Assembly (NCBI GenBank): GCA_963801985.1 | Contig: CAWDGV010000005.1 | Coordinates: forward strand, 1 to 64,000 | DNA length: 64,000 bases | Source of the DNA: JABDQZ01 sp963801985 | GTDB lineage: Bacteria; Pseudomonadota; Gammaproteobacteria; Chromatiales; Chromatiaceae | Direction of reading: 5' to 3' | Part shown: positions 53,979 through 62,600 of the stretch, one piece after another | Layout: each line of letters starts with the position of its first letter | How positions within the stretch are numbered: position 1 is the stretch's first letter | Notes under the pieces: model-generated | Databases searched by the model: none | Seen by the model: the letters and a program-made list of their open reading frames with translations, nothing else | What the model was told of the DNA's origin: nothing | Program-made: the position numbers and the translations under genes

Positions 53979-55073
53979 ATGCCACACAGCGACTATCTCG
54001 ACTTTCTGAACTATTCATTACTTAACAACGCCGTGCAGGACTGGCTGATCGCGCTTGCAGTCTCAGTCATTGTATTCATGGTATTAGGTATCGTTATACG
54101 TGTCGGCATTTCACGCCTGACTGTGCTTTCAAAGGACACAATCACGATCTGGGACGATGCTGTCACCGATGCGCTGTCACACACCCGCGGCCTGTTTGTA
54201 CTGATCATCGCGCTGTTCGCGGGCTCGCTATACCTGGTGTTTCCGGAGCGGGTACGAACAGCAATCATCAGTGTGACTTACATTGCGCTGATCGTTCAGG
54301 GAGGGCTGTGGGTGAACAGTGCCGGTATGTACTGGTTGAAGCAGGAAGGGCAGCGCCGCCGCAAGATCGACCCTTCCACGGTCACAACCGTGACCGCAAT
54401 CGGTTTCATCGGCCGCATGGTGCTATGGGTGCTGGTGACTCTGCTGATGCTGGATAACCTTGGCGTTGACGTCACCGCACTGGTCGCCGGTCTCGGTGTT
54501 GGCGGTATCGCGATCGCACTCGCAGTACAGAACGTACTCGGCGACTTATTTGCATCGCTTTCAATCGTGCTGGATAAACCGTTCGCGGTCGGCGATTTCG
54601 TGATCATCGATGAGCACATGGGTGCTATCGAGAACGTCGGCCTCAAAACAACTCGCATCCGTAGCCTGTCCGGTGAGCAGCTCGTGTTCTCCAACGCTGA
54701 CCTGCTGAAAAGCCGAATAAGAAACTATGGCCGGATGTTCGAGCGCCGCGTCGTGTTCAAGCTCGGCGTAACCTACCAGACGCCACGCGACAAACTGAAA
54801 CTGATCCCGCAGATCGTGAAAGAAGCCATTCTGGAGCAGGACAAGGTCCGCTTCGACCGCGCCCACTTCCAGGCCTACGGCGAATCAGCGCTAAACTTCG
54901 AGGTCGTTTACTATGTGCTTGCCCCGGACTTCAACCTTTACATGGATATCCAGCAGGCGATCAACCTGCGCATCCATGAGCACTTCGAGCAGGAGGGTAT
55001 CGAGTTTGCCTATCCGACACAGACAGTTTATGTGCACAGGGCGGGCACAGAGGGAGCAAATGAGAAAAGCTGA
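53979..55073 (+). CDS. MscS-family mechanosensitive channel (small type)
   Basis: 364 residues with about four to five membrane segments, the pore helix LVAGLGVGGIAIALAVQNVLG and the MscS beta domain (DKPFAVGDFVIIDEHMGAIE). The C-terminal domain ends FAYPTQTVYVH. It lies 41 bp past the dead nhaA end, so expression from the ATPase transcript is possible. The sequence is complete. Function in osmotic release is family-based. Confidence 0.85.
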   Translation: MPHSDYLDFLNYSLLNNAVQDWLIALAVSVIVFMVLGIVIRVGISRLTVLSKDTITIWDDAVTDALSHTRGLFVLIIALFAGSLYLVFPERVRTAIISVTYIALIVQGGLWVNSAGMYWLKQEGQRRRKIDPSTVTTVTAIGFIGRMVLWVLVTLLMLDNLGVDVTALVAGLGVGGIAIALAVQNVLGDLFASLSIVLDKPFAVGDFVIIDEHMGAIENVGLKTTRIRSLSGEQLVFSNADLLKSRIRNYGRMFERRVVFKLGVTYQTPRDKLKLIPQIVKEAILEQDKVRFDRAHFQAYGESALNFEVVYYVLAPDFNLYMDIQQAINLRIHEHFEQEGIEFAYPTQTVYVHRAGTEGANEKS

Positions 55074-55263
55074 ACAAAACGCTACAGCAGAAGCGCCAAA
55101 AGCGCGCCGCTGAGCGTGATCGTTGTTCTGAATTCTGTAGGTCGATTTATCGAAGTCGATGAGTGGGAATAATGTTCTCTCCTGGATAACAATGGTATTG
55201 CAGACAGGCATGCTTAATTTTGATAAAAAAGACTACCGCTAAACGCTTAATCTGGACAAGACA

Positions 55264-55686
55264 ATGGCAATAAAAAGAAAAGTATCTAAAAAGAAGATTG
55301 TAAAAAAGTCAGCCAAAAAAAAGGTTTCAAGAAACGCGCTACGCAGAAGATCCCCTAATAATCAGCCTGTAGCTGAGTCGCTTCTCAATAACAAATCTAT
55401 CAGCGAGGCAAGAGTGACAATCAGGAGCCTTCGTAGTGCAACCTGCGAATTAAGCAAGCAGGTTGTTTTAGTGGGAAAACAGCTGATCGAAATTAATAAG
55501 GTTATTGTCGGGCTTGAAAGCACTTTGTTCCAAAATAAAAAGGATTCAACAAAAAGTGTAACGAGGAAAAAAGTCGTTACGAAAAATATCGTTAAGAAAA
55601 AGGTCAGTAAAAAAACAGCTAAAAAGAAGCTGGCAAAAAAGAAGATAGCTAAAAAGAAGACAGCTAAAAAGAAAGTCAAAATATAA
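55264..55686 (+). CDS. Lysine-rich histone H1-like protein
   Basis: 140 residues. Both ends are built of Lys/Ala/Ser/Val repeats (KKIVKKSAKKKVS at the start, repeated KKxAKKK units at the end), and the centre (about 45-95) is a short hydrophobic-helical region (CELSKQVVLVGKQLIEINKV). It resembles histone H1-like or AlgP-type DNA-binding proteins of gammaproteobacteria. It should bind DNA or RNA electrostatically. Start ATG 55264 follows GGACAAGACA; the ribosome site is modest. Confidence 0.7.
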   Translation: MAIKRKVSKKKIVKKSAKKKVSRNALRRRSPNNQPVAESLLNNKSISEARVTIRSLRSATCELSKQVVLVGKQLIEINKVIVGLESTLFQNKKDSTKSVTRKKVVTKNIVKKKVSKKTAKKKLAKKKIAKKKTAKKKVKI

Positions 55687-55870
55687 AAAATTCACAGAGG
55701 ATTGGAATATATGACTGATAGCTTTCCCTGAATTTCCAGATTCAGATTGAGCAAAGACAATGACTGGATAGTTCGCATTTGCTTGCCTTTTATAGCTAGC
55801 TGCTAATCGTTTTGATGGAGTTTTTTAGTTTAATAAAGTTTTGACTTTGATATGTATCTACTGAAATGAG

Positions 55871-56095
55871 TTAAACGCAGATCATGTATTTATGGTAGTC
55901 TGTTAAATGACTACAAAATAAACCCACCAAGGCATTTCTTTTGCCGGATAACAGAATATCCCGTGGTCCCACTGGACGGACGGCTTTCTCGATATTCATT
56001 ACTTTGTAAAACATTGTCAGGACATCATTGAACTGACTCATTCTAACAATTTTCAGTTGAATAGGGTCGCAGTGTCTGTCCTGACGAGATTTCAT
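55871..56095 (-). CDS. Possible small hypothetical protein
   Basis: A 74-codon frame on the minus strand. Residues such as QFNDVLTMFYKVMNIEKAVR and DILLSGKRNALVGLF look protein-like, but there is no ribosome site and no family match. It diverges from the small lysine-rich gene at 56118. It could equally be a decayed fragment. Weak call. Confidence 0.2.
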   Translation of the reverse strand: MKSRQDRHCDPIQLKIVRMSQFNDVLTMFYKVMNIEKAVRPVGPRDILLSGKRNALVGLFCSHLTDYHKYMICV

Positions 56096-56117
56096 TAATC
56101 AGTTAGGAGTGAACATC

Positions 56118-56243
56118 GTGAGTAAAGGACAAAACAGTAATAAAGAGAGTAAGAAAAAACCTGTCATGACGCCAAAAGAAAAGAAGGCGGCAAAGAAAGA
56201 AAAGAAACAAGCTTCTGGCTTATTCGCTAGACAAGTACTCTGA
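56118..56243 (+). CDS. Very small lysine-rich protein
   Basis: 41 residues from GTG 56118, with TAGGAG 9 bases before it. Sequence begins MSKGQNSNKESKKKPVMTPK and contains KEKKAAKKEKKQ. Short proteins of this style, starting SKGQNSxKExKKKPxKTPKEK, are widespread and conserved in proteobacteria, but their function is unknown. The composition resembles that of the H1-like protein upstream. Confidence 0.6.
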   Translation: MSKGQNSNKESKKKPVMTPKEKKAAKKEKKQASGLFARQVL

Positions 56244-56413
56244 ATATTTTGTCACCCGAATGGTAATGGGAAGGGCAGGTATCGCGTTGTATTAAGTCAA
56301 GCAAGGCGGTTGCTAGTTTATTTGTTGCTTTTCCCAATGCGACTATGAGTTTTAGCTCGTTTTCAGTGATTAGTAATGCATTAAGACTAAAGCCTATCCA
56401 GATGTGAGGAGAT

Positions 56414-56623
56414 ATGAAAATGTATGACCTACATTGGCTGAGTGGAGGTTTTGTGTGGTTGTTCTGGATTTTGATTTTTGCCGTAATCGTATGGTTATGG
56501 AGATTTAATTATCAAGATACTGGGGAAAAAAAATCTGCACTTGATCTTCTTAAAGAAAGATATGCCAGGGGTGAAATTATTCAAGAGGAATTTGAGGATA
56601 AAAAGAGGCATTTAAGCCGTTGA
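56414..56623 (+). CDS. SHOCT-domain small membrane protein
   Basis: 69 residues: an N-terminal membrane helix (GGFVWLFWILIFAVIVWLW) and a C-terminal SHOCT motif (ALDLLKERYARGEIIQEEFE). Such proteins are thought to aid oligomerisation or membrane anchoring. It is 49 bp before the giant glucan synthase and in the same direction. The AGGAG ribosome site lies at about 56406. Confidence 0.75.
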   Translation: MKMYDLHWLSGGFVWLFWILIFAVIVWLWRFNYQDTGEKKSALDLLKERYARGEIIQEEFEDKKRHLSR

Positions 56624-56671
56624 TATTTTGAGTTATGAAACAGTTTTAACAAGCAAAACAGTGAGTTTATA

Positions 56672-59600
56672 TTGGGTATACGCGCTAGTAATACGCTGAG
56701 CAAAGATGAAGATACCAAGTTGCTGCGTGCAGAGCTGTTTAGCATTGAACAGCTAAAACGCCATGCGGTGAAGCTGGCAGGACTATACAAAATTGCCCCA
56801 GCCCCAGGGGAAGATAAATTACTACCACGTCTGGAGGACAATGAACGGGTTCTTCTGGCGGCCTATGATGTGGTGGTTGCCACTACCGCGCCAGGTCAGC
56901 GGATTGTGCCAGCCGAGGCTTGGCTACTCGATAATTTTTATCTCATTGAACAACAAATCAATATGGCACGGCGGCATCTGCCTCCCGGTTATAGTCGACA
57001 ATTACCACGCCTGGCTGATGGCCCGTCTGCAGGTTTTCCCCGTATCTATGATTTAGCTTTAGCGTTGATTTCACACATGGATGGTCGTGTTGATAGAGAC
57101 AATACTACCCAGTTTATCGCTGCGTTCCAGACTGCTGATCCCTTAAAATTAGGTGAATTGTGGGCATTTCCAATCATGCTCCAGTTAGCGCTCCTGGAAA
57201 ATCTGCGCCGCGTAGCTTTGCGTATCGCTCATCGACGTGAAGAGCGGGATACTGCCATCTCCTGGGCTGATCGTATGCAGGAGACGGCGGAAAAAGAACC
57301 CAACCAATTGATTCAGTTGTTGGCTGAATTTGCCAATGCCGATGTGCCACTGACGGCTCCGTTTGTGGAAGAGTTTTACGCCAGACTGCAGGCGCAGGGA
57401 CCGACCATAGCGTTTGTGCAAACCTGGGTTGAACAGAAACTCATCGAGCAGGGCGTGTCAGCCACGCAGTTATCTGCCGCTGCGGCTCGTACTGCGGCAA
57501 CCAACCAGATATCCATGGCCAATAGCATTGGTAGCTTGCGTTTCATCGGTACCATGGATTGGCGCGATTTTGTTGAGTCGCTGAGCGTGGTTGAACAGAT
57601 CCTGCAAAAAGATCCTGCAGGCATGTATGCCAGCCAGGATTTTTCCACGCGCGACCGTTATCGACATGTTGTTGAAGAGATGACCCGAGTGACTGCGTGC
57701 AATTCGTGTAGTGAGTTAACGGTGGCACGCGAAGCCATTGCTCTGGCGCAAGCAGCAGCAGATTGTGAGGGAAACAACGACCGCAGTGCTCATGTGGGCT
57801 ATTATCTTGTCGATCGCGGACGACGGCTGCTGGAGCAAGCTGTCGATTGCCGTTTATCGTGGCAAGTGCGGGCCAGTCGAGCGAGCCAGCGTGTTCGTCT
57901 ACCCCTTTACCTTGCACCGATTGTATTGATCACGGCGTTGGTTACAGCGTTTGTTTTGTCGACCTTTAGTGGTTTGGCGGTAACTGAGTGGCGCTTCTGG
58001 TTTTTTGCCATCACCGCTTTAATTGGTGGTTCGGCATTGGCTGTGCCTGTAGTGAATCTGATGGTTACCCAGCTTTTACCACCACGCTCTTTGCCACGTC
58101 TTGATTTTTCCAAGGGCATTCCAAATGCTCACCGCAGCATGGTGGTGGTGCCGACATTGTTAAGCGGCACTCAAGAGATTGATGATCTACTCGAAGCCTT
58201 GGAAATTCGTTATCTCGGAAATCGCGACCCCAACCTGTTTTTTGCCCTGCTGACGGATTTTCGTGATGCGCCGGAACAAACACAGCCAGGTGATGATGAC
58301 TTGCTTGCCTATGCACGTATGGCCGTGCAACATCTCAACGACACATATCACGAGGATCGCCCCAATATCTTCTACCTGTTTCACAGGCCGCGGTTGTGGA
58401 ACGAATATGATCAGGTATGGATGGGTTACGAGCGCAAGCGTGGCAAGCTGGAACAGTTCAATGCGTTTTTGCGCGGTTCGGCGAAAACGGCTTTCTCAGA
58501 GGTTGTTGGTGATGTTTCAATTCTTGGTTCAATCAAATACGTCATTACCCTGGACACCGATACACAGCTGCCACGCGATGCCGCGCGCACCTTGGTGGGT
58601 TACATGGCGCATCCACTCAATCGGCCGGTTTACGATGCCGAAAAGGGCAGGATTGTAGAAGGCTATGCCATTCTGCAACCAAGGGCATCGATCAGCCTGA
58701 CCAGCGCGCTGCAATCACGCTTTAGCAAACTGTTTGCCGGTGAATCAGGCATCGATCCTTACACCCGCGAAGTCTCGGATGTCTATCAGGACCTGTTTGG
58801 TGAAGGCTCGTTCATTGGCAAAGGAATCTACGATGTCGATGCATTCAGACAGGCCGTTGATGGCCGCTTTCCCGATAATCTCATTCTAAGTCACGATTTG
58901 CTGGAAAGCGGCTATGCCCGTTCAGCATTAATCACTGATGTGGATTTGATTGAGGAACATCCAGATTCTTACATGATTGATGTCAGTCGTCGCCATCGCT
59001 GGATACGGGGTGACTGGCAACTGGCTGGCTGGTTATTGTCGAGCGTGCCTGGGCCGGATATTGATGCTGGTTCAATAACAAAATACAAGCGTCAGCCTAA
59101 TCCCTTATCGGCCTTGTCGAAGTGGAAAATCTTTGACAACATGCGCCGCAGTCTGGTCTCACCGGCCTTGCTTGCCTTGTTGCTGGGCGGTTGGCTGTTT
59201 GGTCCGGGTCCGGCGTGGTTTTGGAGTCTGTCTGTAGTGGGCGTGCTATTCCTGCCCAGCCTGTTTTCCAGTGCCGTTGCGTTTATCCGTAAATCCAAGG
59301 AACGTGACTGGCTGGTGCATCTGATACAGACCAGCAGAGCCATAGGGCGTCCTGTTGCACACGGGTTTTTAACCCTGGCCTTATTGCCTTACGAAACCCT
59401 GATTTGCCTGGATGCCATTGCACGTTCGGCTGGCAGGATGCTGTTCACACGACGTGGACTATTGCACTGGCACACCCATACCTATGCTCGTCGCAATGTC
59501 CGTCGTACGTTGATCGATTTTATTAAGGAGATGTGGGTAGCGCCTGTTACGGTACTGGCGTTGAGCTTCGCTTTGAGTAGTACTGCCTTGTTTTTCAGTG

Positions 59601-62600
59601 CACCGATATTGCTGCTTTGGTTTGTCTCACCAATGGTTGCCTGGTGGATCAGTCAATCGCTGGTTTCTCCTGTGCCCGATTTGAGTGCGGAACAACGTTT
59701 GTTTCTGCGAGCCACAGCTCGGCGCACATGGCGTTATTTCGCGGATTTTGTCGGGCCGCAAGACAATTGGTTACCGCCCGATAATTTCCAGCAACACCCT
59801 GAACCGGTCATTGCTTCGCGTACCTCTCCCACTAACATGGGCATGTCGCTGTTGGCGGATTTATCGGCCTGTGATTTTGGCTACCTGTCTGCCGGAGAGT
59901 TTCTGGAGCGTACCGGGAACACACTGGCGACGATGGAGAAACTGGAACGCTATCGCGGCCATTTCTATAACTGGTATGACACTCAAACATTACAAACGCT
60001 GCAACCGCTATATATCTCATCGGTAGACAGCGGTAACCTGGCGGGCGCATTGTTGACCCTGCAAGCCGGATTGGCAGAGTTGCAGGATCAGCCGGTGATA
60101 TCGGTCAATGTCTTTCAAGGCCTGCAGGATACCTTGCAGGTGCTGCTCGAACAGGTGCCATCAGAACCTGCTCCAGGCTTGACCACGAAGATTCAACTTC
60201 TCCATGACGAACTGACGCATCTCACGCAGACGCCACAAACTTTGATAGAAGTCGACACAGCGTTGGACGATATTCATCGCCTGGCGGCGGAGCTCCTGGC
60301 GTGGCTTCCTGCGGGTATTGATATCGACGGTGAGCTTTATTACTGGGCGCAGGCGTTCGAAAAACAATCCCGCGCATTAGTCAATGATCTTAAATACCTG
60401 GTGCCTGATTCACACGCATTCAGCAATATCCCGACACTGGCGGAGCTGGGGAAATCAAAATCTCAGGGGAACTTCCCGGAGCAATCCCCTTACAAAAGCG
60501 CTTTGGATCGGCTCAAAATCATCGGTGATTTGGTCAACCGTTGCCGTGAATTAGCGATGATGGATTTTGAATTTCTCTACGACACTGCCACTGATTTGCT
60601 GAGTATTGGCTATGATGTTGGCGAACGGCGACGTGATCCCTCATTTTATGACCTGTTGGCATCGGAAGCGCGCTTAGCCAGTTTTCTGATTATCGCTCAA
60701 GAACAAGTGCCACAAAAGCACTGGTTTGCACTCGGGCGTTTATTGACCAACCATGGTGGTGACATCAGCCTGATCTCCTGGAGTGGCTCGATGTTTGAGT
60801 ACCTCATGCCACAGCTGATTATGCCAAGTTACGATAACACTTTGCTGGCGAAAACCTGCAAGTCGGCTGTGGCACGCCAGATCGAGTATGGTCGTCAACG
60901 GACAGTGCCATGGGGGATTTCCGAGTCATGCTACAACGCCACCGACATGCATCATGTTTATCAATATCGTGCTTTCGGTGTGCCGGGTTTGGGCTTGAAA
61001 CGTGGCTTGGGAGAGGACCTGGTGATCGCTCCTTACGCCAGCGCATTGGCATTGATGGTGATGCCACTGGAAGCCTGCAGAAATCTGCAAACGCTTGCTG
61101 CCAATGATTTTATAGGGCCTTATGGTTTTTTTGAAGCTATCGACTACACGCCATCGCGGGTGCCACGGGGTAAGAAGTACGCCATCGTGCGTGCCTTCAT
61201 GGCCCATCATCAAGGCATGAGTTTATTGGCACTTGAGCATATTTTGCTCGATCAGCCCATGCAGCGTCGCTTTATGTCTGATCCCCTGGTGCGTGCCACT
61301 GAATTATTACTGCAAGAACGCGTGCCGAAGCAGACTGCAATTTTACATCCCCATGCCGCGGAGGTTGTCGCAGCAGCCCGTCCAGCTGAAGCTGAGACCG
61401 GTTCAATCATGCGAGTGTTTACCGAACCGAACACCCCAACACCGGAAGTGCATCTGTTGTCCAATGGCAGTTATCATGTCATGGCGACTCATGCCGGTGG
61501 GGGGTACAGCCGCTGGCGTGATCTGTCTGTCACCCGTTGGCGTGAAGATGCCACTAGCGACGGCTGGGGCACGTTCATTTATTTACACGATCTGGATGCT
61601 GACAGGTTCTGGTCAAGCGCTTATCAACCAACGCTACGCAAGGCCGATCACTACGAGGCGATTTTTGTCCAGGGTAGGGCGGAATATCGCCGCCGTGACC
61701 ATGATATCGAAACCCATACCGAGATTTGCGTGTCACCGGAAGATGATGTGGAAATTCGTCGTATCACCCTCACCAACCAGTCACTCGGCCAGCGGCGTAT
61801 CGAAGTCACCAGTTTTGCTGAGGTGGTATTGGCGCCGCTAAATGCTGACCTGGCTCATCGTTCGTTTAGTAATCTTTTTGTACAGACCGAAATTCTGCCC
61901 GAACGCCAGGCAATTCTTTGTACTCGTCGGCCGAGGACACCGGGGGAACAGCTGCCGTGGATGTTCCATCTGTTGGTCGCGCCAGGTGCAGTGGCCGATG
62001 AGCCATCCTATGAAACAGACCGGGCTAAATTTATTGGCAGGGGCCGCACAGCAGAGAAGCCACTGGCGCTGGATAGCTGTGAGCGCTTGTCCAACAGCGA
62101 AGGTTCCGTGCTTGATCCTATCGTCGCCATTCGTAACACGATTACGTTTGCCCCCGATGAATCGACCATTGTGCTGATCATCTCCGGCGTCGCTGATTCA
62201 CGTGAAGCTGCATTGGCCTTACTGGATAAATATTGTGACCGCCACTTTGTTGAGCGGGCCTTTGAAATGGCCTGGTTTCAGAGTCAGGAGGTGTTGCGCC
62301 ATCTCAACGCAACCGAGGTAGATGCGCAAACCTATGGGCGTCTGGCCGGTGACGTCATTTATGGCAACTTCTTGCGCCGGGCCGCCCCCAGTGTGATTGC
62401 GCGCAACCAGTTGGGACAGTCCGGGCTGTGGCGCTTTGCTATATCGGGTGATCTGCCTATCGTCTTGCTGCATATCGGTGACATGCATCGTATTGATCTG
62501 GTTAAGCAGGTGCTGCAAGCCCATGCCTATTGGCGCATGAAGGGTTTGGCAGTGGACCTGGTGATTGTGAATGATGATTTCTCCGGCTATCGAGCGGCTC

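Noticed and set aside
57738..62177. Several plus- and minus-strand frames within the last 7 kb
   Set aside because: All are shadows of the single 2443-codon glucan synthase frame, which stays open to the window end.
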